Assembly: GCF_037055275.1 (NCBI RefSeq)
Contig: NZ_CP146343.1
Span: 258,001-322,000, forward strand
Direction: 5' to 3'
From: Pseudomonas sp. ML2-2023-3
GTDB lineage: Bacteria > Pseudomonadota > Gammaproteobacteria > Pseudomonadales > Pseudomonadaceae
DNA length: 64,000 nucleotides
Of this stretch, positions 1-9,154 are shown one piece after another (the stretch's first letter is position 1; the number at the start of each line of letters is the position of its first letter). The position numbers were made by a program, and so were the translations under genes. Below the pieces are notes generated by a model that was not told the DNA's origin, ran no database searches, and saw only the letters and a program-made list of their open reading frames with translations.

Positions 1-94
1 CATCCAGCCTGCGCACATAAGGCTGAATGACGAGAAACACACCAACAATATCGATTTTTCGCACAACCAAACTGATGGCTATCAGGACCAATCC

Positions 95-161
95 TGTAGT
101 TTTACTACTGAGCCACACACTCGAAAGGCTGAAATGGCCGACGATTTGTAGTAAAACTACA
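95..161 (+). promoter_or_regulatory. Pair of 15-bp palindromes upstream of aceE, probable operators
   Basis: The 271 bases before aceE hold two copies of the same dyad: TGTAGTTTTACTACT at 95-109 and TGTAGTAAAACTACA at 147-161. Each is TGTAGT, three A or T bases, then the inverted half (one mismatch in the first copy). Their centres are 52 bp apart, close to five helical turns, so a dimer on each could sit on the same DNA face. The size and shape fit sites of GntR/FadR-family regulators such as PdhR, which controls pyruvate dehydrogenase in enterobacteria, although the half-site differs from the E. coli one. The binding protein is not known from this window. No other gene is supported in 1-271. 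Confidence 0.6.
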
Positions 162-271
162 CGCCGCTGGAATCAACCTCCGGCCATCCAAGAATTTATG
201 TCGTCTGCCCACAAGGCCAGTCGCAAACTCAGGCAACCGATTCTGGAAGCCTATCCGCCCTGGAGCAAGCC

Positions 272-2917
272 ATGCAAGACCTCGATCCCGTCGAAACCCA
301 GGAATGGCTGGACGCCCTGGAATCGGTTCTCGACAAAGAAGGCGAAGACCGCGCTCACTACCTGATGACCCGTATGGGTGAGCTCGCTACCCGCACCGGT
401 TCGCAGCTGCCGTATGCCATCACCACGCCTTACCGCAACACGATTCCTGTAACCCACGAAGCACGCATGCCTGGCGACCTGTTCATGGAACGCCGCATTC
501 GCTCGCTGGTTCGCTGGAACGCCATGGCCATGGTGATGCGCACGAACTTGAAAGATTCTGACCTGGGCGGTCATATCTCCAGCTTCGCTTCCAGCGCAAC
601 CCTGTATGACATCGGCTTCAACTACTTCTTCCAGGCCCCGACCGACGAACACGGCGGCGACCTGATCTACTTCCAGGGTCACACCTCGCCAGGCGTTTAC
701 GCCCGTGCGTTCATGGAAGGCCGGATCACCGAAGAACAAATGAACAACTTCCGCCAGGAAGTAGACGGTCAGGGCCTGTCGTCCTACCCGCACCCTTGGC
801 TGATGCCTGATTTCTGGCAGTTCCCGACTGTATCGATGGGCCTTGGCCCGATCCAGGCGATCTACCAGGCTCGCTTCATGAAGTACCTGGAAGCCCGCGG
901 CTACATCCCGGCAGGCAAGCAAAAAGTCTGGTGTTTCCTGGGCGACGGCGAGTGCGACGAACCAGAATCCCTGGGCGCGATCTCCCTGGCCGGCCGTGAA
1001 AACCTGGACAACCTGATCTTCGTTATCAACTGCAACCTGCAGCGCCTTGATGGCCCGGTTCGCGGCAACGGAAAGATCATCCAGGAACTCGAAGGCGTAT
1101 TCCGCGGTGCTCAGTGGAACGTGACCAAAGTCATCTGGGGCCGTTTCTGGGACCCACTGCTGGCCAAGGACGTCGACGGTATCCTGCAACGTCGCATGGA
1201 CGAAGTCATCGACGGCGAGTACCAGAACTACAAAGCCAAAGACGGCGCGTTCGTACGTGAACACTTCTTCAACACGCCAGAACTCAAGGCGATGGTTGCT
1301 GATCTGTCCGACGACGAGATCTGGAAACTCAACCGTGGTGGCCACGACCCGTACAAGGTCTACGCGGCGTACCACGAAGCGGTCAACCACAAGAACCAGC
1401 CAACCGTCATCCTGGCCAAGACCATCAAGGGTTATGGCACCGGCGCTGGCGAAGCGAAAAACACGGCGCACAACACCAAGAAAGTTGATGTTGAAAGCCT
1501 GAAGTTGTTCCGTGACCGTTTCGACATCCCGGTCAAAGACGACGAAATCGAAAACCTGCCATTCTTCAAACCTGAAGCAGGCAGCGCTGAAGCCCGCTAC
1601 CTGAGCGAGCGCCGCACTGCACTGGGCGGTTTCGTTCCTCAGCGTCGTGCTCTGAGCACCAGCATTCCGACCCCGCCACTGGACACCCTCAAGGCCATCC
1701 TTGACGGCTCCGGCGACCGTGAAATTTCCACCACCATGGCTTTCGTGCGCATCCTGGCGCAGCTGGTCAAGGACAAGGAAATCGGTCAGCGCATCGTTCC
1801 GATCATCCCGGACGAAGCCCGTACCTTCGGTATGGAAGGCATGTTCCGCCAGTTGGGCATCTACTCGTCCGTCGGCCAGCTCTACGAGCCAGTCGATAAA
1901 GACCAGGTGATGTTCTACCGCGAAGACAAAAAAGGTCAGATCCTCGAAGAAGGCATCAACGAAGCAGGCGCCATGAGCTCCTTCATCGCCGCCGGTACTT
2001 CGTACTCCAACCACAACCAGCCAATGCTGCCGTTCTACATCTTCTACTCGATGTTCGGCTTCCAGCGTATTGGCGACCTGGCCTGGGCCGCTGGCGACAG
2101 CCGCACCCGTGGCTTCCTGATCGGCGGCACCGCCGGGCGCACCACGCTCAACGGTGAAGGCCTGCAGCACGAAGACGGTCACAGCCACATCCTGGCCGGT
2201 ACCATCCCGAACTGCCGCACCTTTGATCCAACCTACGGCTATGAGCTGGCGGTGATCATTCAGGACGGCATGAAGAAGATGACCGAAGAGCAACAGGACG
2301 TCTTCTACTACATCACCGTGATGAACGAGTCTTACCAGCAGCCAGCCATGCCGGCCGGTGTCGAGGAAGGCATCGTCAAGGGCATGTACCTGCTCGAGGA
2401 AGACACCAAGGAAGCGGCGCACCACGTTCAGCTGATGGGCTCCGGCACCATCCTGCGTGAAGTCCGTGAAGCGGCGATCATCCTGCGTGAACAGTTCAAC
2501 ATCGGTGCTGACGTATGGAGCGTTACCAGCTTCAACGAACTGCGTCGCGACGGCCTGGCCGTTGAACGCAGCAACCGTCTGCACCCGGGCCAGAAGCCTA
2601 AGCTGAGCTACGTTGAAGAGTGCCTGACTGGCCGTAAAGGTCCGGTCATTGCCTCTACCGACTACATGAAGCTGTTCGCTGAACAGATTCGCCAGTGGGT
2701 ACCGGTCAAGGAATTCAAAGTGCTGGGCACTGACGGTTTCGGCCGCAGCGACAGCCGCAAAAAACTGCGTCACTTCTTTGAAGTAGACCGTCACTTCGTG
2801 GTGTTGGCAGCCCTGGAAGCACTGGCTGACCGTGGCGATATCGAACCCAAGGTGGTTGCAGAAGCCATCGTCAAGTTCGGCATCAACCCGGAAAAACGCA
2901 ACCCACTGGACTGCTGA
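272..2917 (+). CDS. aceE: Pyruvate dehydrogenase E1 component, homodimeric type
   Basis: Thiamine-diphosphate enzyme that decarboxylates pyruvate and acetylates the lipoyl groups of E2 in the cytoplasmic pyruvate dehydrogenase complex, feeding acetyl-CoA to the TCA cycle. The 881-residue product has the length and sequence of the Pseudomonas homodimeric E1, which differs from the two-subunit E1 of Gram-positives. The TPP/Mg motif starts at residues 224-226 (GDG) and ends with the NCN near residue 254. The C-terminus NPEKRNPLDC is typical of the genus. The ATG at 272 is chosen because GGAG lies at 262-265 and the protein then begins MQDLDPVETQEW as in P. aeruginosa. aceF follows after 11 bases, so the two form an operon, probably controlled from the palindromes at 95-161. 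Confidence 0.98.
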   Translation: MQDLDPVETQEWLDALESVLDKEGEDRAHYLMTRMGELATRTGSQLPYAITTPYRNTIPVTHEARMPGDLFMERRIRSLVRWNAMAMVMRTNLKDSDLGGHISSFASSATLYDIGFNYFFQAPTDEHGGDLIYFQGHTSPGVYARAFMEGRITEEQMNNFRQEVDGQGLSSYPHPWLMPDFWQFPTVSMGLGPIQAIYQARFMKYLEARGYIPAGKQKVWCFLGDGECDEPESLGAISLAGRENLDNLIFVINCNLQRLDGPVRGNGKIIQELEGVFRGAQWNVTKVIWGRFWDPLLAKDVDGILQRRMDEVIDGEYQNYKAKDGAFVREHFFNTPELKAMVADLSDDEIWKLNRGGHDPYKVYAAYHEAVNHKNQPTVILAKTIKGYGTGAGEAKNTAHNTKKVDVESLKLFRDRFDIPVKDDEIENLPFFKPEAGSAEARYLSERRTALGGFVPQRRALSTSIPTPPLDTLKAILDGSGDREISTTMAFVRILAQLVKDKEIGQRIVPIIPDEARTFGMEGMFRQLGIYSSVGQLYEPVDKDQVMFYREDKKGQILEEGINEAGAMSSFIAAGTSYSNHNQPMLPFYIFYSMFGFQRIGDLAWAAGDSRTRGFLIGGTAGRTTLNGEGLQHEDGHSHILAGTIPNCRTFDPTYGYELAVIIQDGMKKMTEEQQDVFYYITVMNESYQQPAMPAGVEEGIVKGMYLLEEDTKEAAHHVQLMGSGTILREVREAAIILREQFNIGADVWSVTSFNELRRDGLAVERSNRLHPGQKPKLSYVEECLTGRKGPVIASTDYMKLFAEQIRQWVPVKEFKVLGTDGFGRSDSRKKLRHFFEVDRHFVVLAALEALADRGDIEPKVVAEAIVKFGINPEKRNPLDC

Positions 2918-2928
2918 GGAGAATATTT

Positions 2929-4563
2929 GTGAGCGAACTCATTCGAGTACCTGACATCGGCAGCGGCGACGGTGAAGTCATCGAGCTGTTTGTAAAAGTC
3001 GGCGACCGTATCGAAGCCGATCAGAGCATCCTGACGCTGGAATCGGACAAGGCGAGCATGGAAATCCCTGCTCCTAAAGCCGGTATCGTCAAAAGCCTGA
3101 AGATCAAGCTGGGCGACCGCTTGAAAGAAGGCGACGAATTGCTGGAACTGGAAGTCGAGGGCGCCGCTGCGGCGCCTGAAGCTGCAGCCCCTGCAGCGGC
3201 TCCGGCCGCAGCCGAACAACCTGCTGCTGCCCCTGCTGCCGAGGCCCCTGCGGCCCCGGCTGCACCTGCCGCTGCCACCATCCAGGACATCCACGTCCCG
3301 GATATCGGCTCGTCGGGCAAGGCCAAAATCATCGAAGTCCTGGTCAAGGCCGGCGATACCGTTGAGGCTGATCAATCGTTGATCACCCTCGAATCCGACA
3401 AGGCCAGCATGGAAATTCCATCGCCAGCCGCCGGTGTGGTTGAGAGCATTTCGGTCAAGCTGGATGACGAAGTCGGCACTGGCGATTTCATCCTCAAGCT
3501 CAAGGTTGCCGGCGCTGCTGCGCCAGCCGCTCCAGCCCAGGCTGCTGCTCCTGCTGCGGCAAAAGCTGAAGCGCCTGCTGCTGCCCCGGCACCGGCCGCC
3601 AAAGCCGAGGCAGCACCTGCCCCGGCCGCCGCGCCTGCGCCAAAGGGTGCCAAAGTTCACGCCGGCCCGGCCGTGCGTCAACTGGCCCGCGAATTCGGCG
3701 TCGAGCTGAGCGCGGTCAGCCCAACCGGCCCACACGGCCGTGTGATCAAGGAAGACGTGCAGGCTTACGTCAAAACCATGATGCAGAAGGCCAAGGAAGC
3801 TCCGGCTGCAGGCGCTACCGGCGGTGCCGGTATTCCGCCAATCCCGGTTGTGGACTTCAGCCGCTTCGGCGAAGTTGAAGAAGTGGCCATGACTCGCCTG
3901 ATGCAAATCGGCGCGTCGAGCCTGCACCGCAGCTGGCTGAACATCCCGCACGTGACTCAGTTCGACCAGGCTGACATCACCGAGCTGGAAGCCTTCCGCG
4001 TTGCGCAAAAAGCCGTCGCAGAAAAAGCCGGTGTGAAACTGACCGTACTGCCTCTGCTGCTCAAGTCCTGCGCGCACCTGCTCAAGGAAATGCCGGACTT
4101 CAACAGCTCGCTGGCGCCAAGCGGCAAAGCGATCATCCGCAAGAAGTACGTCAACATCGGCTTCGCCGTTGACACCCCGGATGGCCTGCTGGTCCCTGTG
4201 ATCAAGAACGTTGATCAGAAGAGCCTGCTGCAACTGGCTGCTGAAGCGGCTGCGCTGGCTGCCAAGGCCCGCGACAAGAAGCTCACCGCAGACGACATGC
4301 AAGGCGCGTGCTTCACCATTTCCAGCCTCGGTCACATTGGCGGCACCGGCTTCACGCCGATCGTCAACGCACCGGAAGTGGCGATCCTCGGCGTTTCCAA
4401 GGCAACCATCCAGCCTGTCTGGGACGGCAAAGCCTTCCAGCCGAAGCTGATGCTGCCACTGTCGCTGTCCTACGATCACCGTGTGATCAACGGCGCCGCT
4501 GCTGCACGCTTCACCCAGCGTCTGAGCCAGTTGCTGGGCGACATCCGCACGATCCTGCTGTAA
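2929..4563 (+). CDS. aceF: Pyruvate dehydrogenase E2, dihydrolipoamide acetyltransferase
   Basis: Core subunit of the pyruvate dehydrogenase complex; it transfers the acetyl group from lipoate to CoA. The 544 residues show two lipoyl domains with the lipoylated lysines at K41 and K158 (both in ESDKASMEIP), each followed by a long Ala/Pro linker, then a peripheral-subunit-binding domain at about 244-281, then the catalytic domain with DHRVINGA near the end (catalytic His517). The start is GTG at 2929, preceded by GAGGAG at 2916-2921. E. coli has three lipoyl domains; two is the usual Pseudomonas arrangement. Ala/Pro-rich linkers create several spurious open frames on both strands. A hairpin and a terminator follow. 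Confidence 0.98.
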   Translation: MSELIRVPDIGSGDGEVIELFVKVGDRIEADQSILTLESDKASMEIPAPKAGIVKSLKIKLGDRLKEGDELLELEVEGAAAAPEAAAPAAAPAAAEQPAAAPAAEAPAAPAAPAAATIQDIHVPDIGSSGKAKIIEVLVKAGDTVEADQSLITLESDKASMEIPSPAAGVVESISVKLDDEVGTGDFILKLKVAGAAAPAAPAQAAAPAAAKAEAPAAAPAPAAKAEAAPAPAAAPAPKGAKVHAGPAVRQLAREFGVELSAVSPTGPHGRVIKEDVQAYVKTMMQKAKEAPAAGATGGAGIPPIPVVDFSRFGEVEEVAMTRLMQIGASSLHRSWLNIPHVTQFDQADITELEAFRVAQKAVAEKAGVKLTVLPLLLKSCAHLLKEMPDFNSSLAPSGKAIIRKKYVNIGFAVDTPDGLLVPVIKNVDQKSLLQLAAEAAALAAKARDKKLTADDMQGACFTISSLGHIGGTGFTPIVNAPEVAILGVSKATIQPVWDGKAFQPKLMLPLSLSYDHRVINGAAAARFTQRLSQLLGDIRTILL

Positions 4564-4569
4564 GCCCCG

Positions 4570-4661
4570 CCCCGGCCTTCCTCACCGAAGGCCGGGGTAG
4601 CGCACTGTTTTCCGAGCGCCACGCTCGTACCTCAACCCCGCCATTTGGCGGGGCTTTTTTT
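4570..4661 (+). terminator. aceEF transcription terminator region
   Basis: Two hairpins in series follow aceF. The first pairs 4570-4580 (CCCCGGCCTTC) perfectly with 4587-4597 around a 6-base loop but has no T tract. The second pairs 4636-4642 (CCCCGCC) with 4647-4653 around ATTT and runs into seven T residues at 4655-4661, a standard rho-independent terminator. Confidence 0.88.
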
Positions 4662-4770
4662 GCCTGCGATTCAGCCATTCCCATACACACAATCTCCCAC
4701 CACTCGCACCAGCGCCGCACTACAACCCACGCAGAATCCAGGAGTGGGTAGCTTCCCCCTGCGACTTCTA

Positions 4771-4794
4771 CGGTTAACCAAAGGACTTTAACCG
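4771..4794. promoter_or_regulatory. CGGTTA-N12-TAACCG inverted repeat upstream of the PhoD-like gene
   Basis: CGGTTA at 4771-4776 is mirrored by TAACCG at 4789-4794, about 38 bases before the GTG start of the PhoD-like gene. It could be an operator or a small 5' leader hairpin. It does not match the CTGTCAT direct repeats of a Pho box. No regulator is identified. Confidence 0.3.
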
Positions 4795-4832
4795 CGCGAC
4801 AAATAGCGCCTTACATCAGAAAGAATTTCGAT

Positions 4833-6218
4833 GTGAACAGACCTACCGTAGGCCCGATTCTGGGATTTACCACTGCACAACACGCCCGTATTTTTGTACG
4901 CGGCGCATCCGATAAAAAAAACGCTGTATTCGCGGGCATCCGGCATCGAAAGGTCGGTCAAAGCCAGTGGTCAGCAGGCGTGTACTCAAGGCTGAGCACT
5001 GAGTTCGACATGTCCGACACCCTGGTCCTGAGCGGGCTGAGCGCCGACACCCGCTACGAATACCAGGCAGGCTGGTTCTCCACCGAGCGCCATGACCACA
5101 CACCCGAAACCGTCAAGCAGATCCCGCTCAAGTGGCCGCCACACCTTTACACTTTCAAGACCACGTCCAACCAACCCAACCGTATACGTCGCTATGTCAC
5201 AGGCTCGTGCCGCTACCTCAGGCTGACGGCAGGCATACCTTCGGCCCCCGAACTGGGGGACAGAATCTTCAGTGCCATTGGCTCGCTGAACCAGCAGCGG
5301 CCCCTCGATGCCGTCGTGATGACCGGCGACCAGGTGTATGTCGACGACCTGAATGTCCTGTTGCCAGACCGAGAATTCGCTGCCATCAGCAAAAAATACC
5401 AGGCGGCGTTTTCACAACCCCATATCCGCAACCTGATGTCGGGCACACCGACCTACATGATGCTCGACGACCACGAAATCGAGGATAACTGGCCAGCCAA
5501 TCAGAACAGCACTGATCGAAAGCTCTACAACAACGCCATGACGGCTTATGAGATTTATCAATGCAGCCACGGTCCCGCACACGAACTGCGCCCAGATGGA
5601 CGCATCAACCGCAATCTGAAGCACTACTGGTACTCGTTTGGCGACGGCGATATCGACTGGTTTGTCATGGACTGCCGCACTGAACGCACCCTGTCCGGCA
5701 ATGCCAAAAGCATGATTGGCACCCAGCAGGAATACGCACTGATGAAATGGCTGATCAACAGCACGGCCAAGGTGAAGTTCATCGTCAGCAGCGTCATGTT
5801 CATGCCCGATCAACAGCGCGGCGATGACGGCTGGAAGGCATTCGCGGCGCAGCGCAACCGGATACTTGAAACCATTCGCTCCAACGCCATCAAAAACGTG
5901 GTGTTTGTCTCCGGTGACATTCATGGCTCTCTGACTTGCCAACTGCGCCACAGCAAAAGCCCGGGGTTTGTCGTACACAGCATCGTGTCTTCACCCTTGT
6001 GCAATACCAAGCTGCTGCCGTATGCCAAAGCCCGTGACCTGATCGTCAACGGCCCCCTGACGACGATCGGTACAGGCACTTACTCGCTCACACTCACCAG
6101 CCGAGTGGTGAGCGAGGACAACTTCGCCTGCCTGACCATTGAAGGCCAGAAGCTCAAGGTCGATTTTCACAATAACAATGGCCAAATCATCGAGTCAGCG
6201 ACCATTACGCTGACATAA
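4833..6218 (+). CDS. PhoD-like metallophosphoesterase
   Basis: Predicted phosphodiesterase/phosphatase of the PhoD family. Family metal-site motifs are visible in order: GSCRY, TGDQVYVDD, LDDHEIEDNW and SGDIHGS, in a 461-residue protein whose first ~110 residues look like the beta-sandwich domain that precedes the catalytic domain in PhoD proteins. Unlike classical PhoD it has no twin-arginine or other signal peptide: the reading frame opens directly with MNRPTVGPILGF, so it is probably cytoplasmic. The start is GTG at 4833; the ATG at 4831 is out of frame and stops immediately. No strong ribosome-binding site is seen. It stands alone between the aceF terminator and dipA. Substrate unknown. 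Confidence 0.85.
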   Translation: MNRPTVGPILGFTTAQHARIFVRGASDKKNAVFAGIRHRKVGQSQWSAGVYSRLSTEFDMSDTLVLSGLSADTRYEYQAGWFSTERHDHTPETVKQIPLKWPPHLYTFKTTSNQPNRIRRYVTGSCRYLRLTAGIPSAPELGDRIFSAIGSLNQQRPLDAVVMTGDQVYVDDLNVLLPDREFAAISKKYQAAFSQPHIRNLMSGTPTYMMLDDHEIEDNWPANQNSTDRKLYNNAMTAYEIYQCSHGPAHELRPDGRINRNLKHYWYSFGDGDIDWFVMDCRTERTLSGNAKSMIGTQQEYALMKWLINSTAKVKFIVSSVMFMPDQQRGDDGWKAFAAQRNRILETIRSNAIKNVVFVSGDIHGSLTCQLRHSKSPGFVVHSIVSSPLCNTKLLPYAKARDLIVNGPLTTIGTGTYSLTLTSRVVSEDNFACLTIEGQKLKVDFHNNNGQIIESATITLT

Positions 6219-6393
6219 GTGCTAAACCTTGTGGGTCGACCTGCAGAAATCCGTTGGCCGGCCGATAAGCCCCTATAGCACTTAGCCTTTATGTTCACTT
6301 GTCAGCGCCGTGAGCATGATGCAACCTTGCCGCAAACCACAGAAACAGGGTGACAGCCCGTGCGCAATCCGCATTTGTGAAGCGAGTGCCCCA

Positions 6394-9087
6394 ATGAAAA
6401 GCCAACCCGATGCTGCCCCGCGGATGGCAGCCGAGGTCGTAACCCAGCTCCCCGTGCCTTCCAGACTTGGCATGCTGCGTTTCGAACGGCTGAACGAAGC
6501 CAGCTGGGCCATGTTCTACCTCGACCCTCACTGCGAACGCCAATTCGGTGTACCCGCGGCAGAGCTGTGCGCGCTGGTTGGCTCGCCCTATGCCAGCTTG
6601 ATGGAGCCCCAGGCCCGCTATCGGCTGCACGATGCCATTGAGTACCAGCTCAGAACCAGCCACCACTACGTGGTGCATTACACCTTGCACACCGCTCTCG
6701 GCCCACTGAACCTGATGGAGCTGGGCGAAGCGTACAAGCAGCACAACCGTCACTTCTTGCGCGGCTACCTGCTCGCGGTTGAAGACAGCGCTGCCAGCCC
6801 GTTGCCGGCGCCTGTGGCCGAGCTTGAGACCCAAAACAGTCGCCTGCAGATCGCACTGGCACTTAATCAGCGCGCCCAACACGATCAGCTCCAGCACCTG
6901 GAGCGCGTACGCGCCCAGCAGGATTTAATTCTGCGTCTGGCTCGCCACCGGTACAGCCAGCACAACTCGCTGCAAGAAGCCGCCGAACTGATAACACGCA
7001 GTGCCTGCGACATTTATCAAATCGACGGGGCCAGCCTGTGGAACCTCGAAGGCAGCCAGTTGGTGCCGGTTTCAGCTTTCCAGCACGAGACCCAGGCCCA
7101 CATCGCACAAGATATCTTCGACGCCAGCCTCTTCCCCGACTACCTCGAAGCCTTGCACACCAGCCGCTCGATCGACGCCCAGAATGCCAGTCGCGACCCG
7201 CGTACCCGCAAGCTGGTGGAAAGCCTGGGGCGATGCGAAGCCAGTGCCATGCTCGATGCAGGCATACGCATCGATGGGCAGGTCGTCGGCGTCCTGTGCC
7301 TGGAACAAATCGGCAAAACACGCATCTGGCAGGCGGATGAGATCGCCTTTGCCGGCGAACTGGCCGACCAGTTTGCCCAGGTTATCAACAACCACAATCG
7401 ACGGACCGCCACCAACGCCCTGCGCCTGTTCCAGCGTGCGGTCGAGCAAAGCGCCAACGCCTTTTTGCTGGTCAACTGCGACGGCGTGGTGGAATACGCA
7501 AACCCCAGCTTTACCGCCATCACCCAGTACAGCACCGAGGAAGTCCAGGGCCACAAGCTGTCCGAGCTACCCGCGCTGGAAAACCTCAGCGAGTTACTCT
7601 TCGATGCCCATTCAAGCCTGAGCAATGGCAACAGCTGGCAGGGTGAGTTCAAAAGTCGGCGTAAAAACCTGGAGCCCTACTGGGGCCAGATGTCGATCTC
7701 CAAGGTCTATGACGACAACCGGGAACTGACCCACTACATCGGTATTTACGAAGACATCACCGACGCCAAGCTGGCGCAGCAGCGTATCGAGCGCCTCGCT
7801 TACACCGACAACCTGACCAATCTGGGCAATCGCCCGGCTTTTATCCGCAGCCTCGACGAGCGTTTCGCCCGCAACAGCAGCACACAGGTTTGCCTGTTAC
7901 TGGTGGACATCGACAACTTCAAACGCATCAACGACAGCCTCGGCCACCAGACCGGTGACAAGCTGCTGATCAGCCTGGCCCGCCGCCTGCGCAACAGCCT
8001 GAGCCCCAGCGACGGTCTGGCGCGCTTTGCCAGTAATGAATTCGCGGTACTGCTGGACGACACAGACCTGGTGACAGGCCAGCAGATTGCCAGCCAACTG
8101 CTGATGACCCTCGACAAGCCGATGTTCGTCGACAACCAGTTGATCAGCGTTACCGGCTCGGTCGGCGTGTCCTGTGCCCCCTTGCACGGCCGTGACCCGC
8201 AAACCCTGATGCGCAACGCAGGCCTGGCGCTGCACAAGGCCAAAGCCTGCGGCAAGCATCAGGTGCAAGTGTTCACTGAAGCCCTGAATGCCGAAGCAAG
8301 CTACAAGCTGTTTGTCGAAAACAACCTGCGCCGTGCCCTCACGCAAAATGAACTCGAAGTGTTTTATCAGCCCAAGCTGTGCCTTCGCACCGGGCGATTG
8401 CTGGGCATGGAAGCCCTGCTGCGCTGGAACCACCCCAAGAACGGAATGATCCGCCCGGACCAGTTCATCAGCGTGGCCGAAGAAACAGGGCTGATCATTC
8501 CCATCGGCAAATGGGTCGCCCGCCAGTCCTGTCGAATGAGCAAGCAACTGAGCCTGGCCGGGCTGGGTAACCTGCAAGTGGCGATCAACGTCTCACCCAA
8601 GCAGTTTTCCGACCCGGACCTGGTGGCCTCGATTGCCAGCATCCTCAAGGAAGAACAGCTCCCGGCCGCACTGCTGGAGCTGGAGCTGACCGAAGGCTTG
8701 CTGCTGGAAGCCACCGACGACACCCGCCTGCAACTCGATCAGCTGAAGAAGCTCGGCCTGACCCTGGCAATGGACGATTTCGGCACCGGCTACTCTTCGC
8801 TCAGCTACTTGAAGAAATTTCCGATCGACATCATCAAGATCGACCGCAGCTTCATCAAAGACATCCCCGACAACCAGAACGACATGGAGATCACCTCCGC
8901 CGTGATCGCCATGGCCCACAACCTCAAGCTCAAAGTGGTTGCCGAGGGCATTGAAACCGCTGCACAGTTGGCATTCCTGCGCCGCCATCGTTGTGATGTG
9001 GGCCAGGGCTATCTGTTCGATCGTCCGATCCCCGGCAGCGAACTGATAGAAAAGCTCAAGCGTTACCCCCGTGGCCCCGTGGCCTGA
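6394..9087 (+). CDS. dipA: Cyclic-di-GMP phosphodiesterase DipA (PAS-GAF-PAS-degenerate GGDEF-EAL)
   Basis: Signalling phosphodiesterase that hydrolyses c-di-GMP; in P. aeruginosa the orthologue (PA5017, also between aceF and msrA) is needed for biofilm dispersion. The domain order is an N-terminal PAS-like region, a GAF domain, a PAS domain ending at the ITDAKLAQQ linker, a GGDEF domain and an EAL domain. The GGDEF signature is ASNEF (bases 8029-8043), so cyclase activity is not expected. The EAL motif is intact (MEALLRW, bases 8407-8427), as are DDFGTGYSS and the late EGIET motif. I place the start at ATG 6394, giving 897 residues, close to the P. aeruginosa length; an in-frame start at 6310 would add 28 poorly conserved residues. 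No transmembrane segment is evident. Confidence 0.93.
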   Translation: MKSQPDAAPRMAAEVVTQLPVPSRLGMLRFERLNEASWAMFYLDPHCERQFGVPAAELCALVGSPYASLMEPQARYRLHDAIEYQLRTSHHYVVHYTLHTALGPLNLMELGEAYKQHNRHFLRGYLLAVEDSAASPLPAPVAELETQNSRLQIALALNQRAQHDQLQHLERVRAQQDLILRLARHRYSQHNSLQEAAELITRSACDIYQIDGASLWNLEGSQLVPVSAFQHETQAHIAQDIFDASLFPDYLEALHTSRSIDAQNASRDPRTRKLVESLGRCEASAMLDAGIRIDGQVVGVLCLEQIGKTRIWQADEIAFAGELADQFAQVINNHNRRTATNALRLFQRAVEQSANAFLLVNCDGVVEYANPSFTAITQYSTEEVQGHKLSELPALENLSELLFDAHSSLSNGNSWQGEFKSRRKNLEPYWGQMSISKVYDDNRELTHYIGIYEDITDAKLAQQRIERLAYTDNLTNLGNRPAFIRSLDERFARNSSTQVCLLLVDIDNFKRINDSLGHQTGDKLLISLARRLRNSLSPSDGLARFASNEFAVLLDDTDLVTGQQIASQLLMTLDKPMFVDNQLISVTGSVGVSCAPLHGRDPQTLMRNAGLALHKAKACGKHQVQVFTEALNAEASYKLFVENNLRRALTQNELEVFYQPKLCLRTGRLLGMEALLRWNHPKNGMIRPDQFISVAEETGLIIPIGKWVARQSCRMSKQLSLAGLGNLQVAINVSPKQFSDPDLVASIASILKEEQLPAALLELELTEGLLLEATDDTRLQLDQLKKLGLTLAMDDFGTGYSSLSYLKKFPIDIIKIDRSFIKDIPDNQNDMEITSAVIAMAHNLKLKVVAEGIETAAQLAFLRRHRCDVGQGYLFDRPIPGSELIEKLKRYPRGPVA

Positions 9088-9154
9088 CAGCGCGGCAACA
9101 CTCGGGCACACTAGCGGCCTGACTTCCTACACTCTGACTGAGAGGACTTGAACC

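Noticed and set aside
251..2794. 847-codon open frame on the minus strand opposite aceE
   Set aside because: It is exactly antisense to a well-conserved gene; its composition follows the third-codon GC of aceE and it shows no family motif. The same holds for the long antisense frames opposite aceF (2791-4479), putA (13255-15576) and mscK (21115-22854).
6310..6393. Upstream start for dipA adding 28 residues
   Set aside because: The extra residues are not typical of the family, and the ATG at 6394 gives the expected length.
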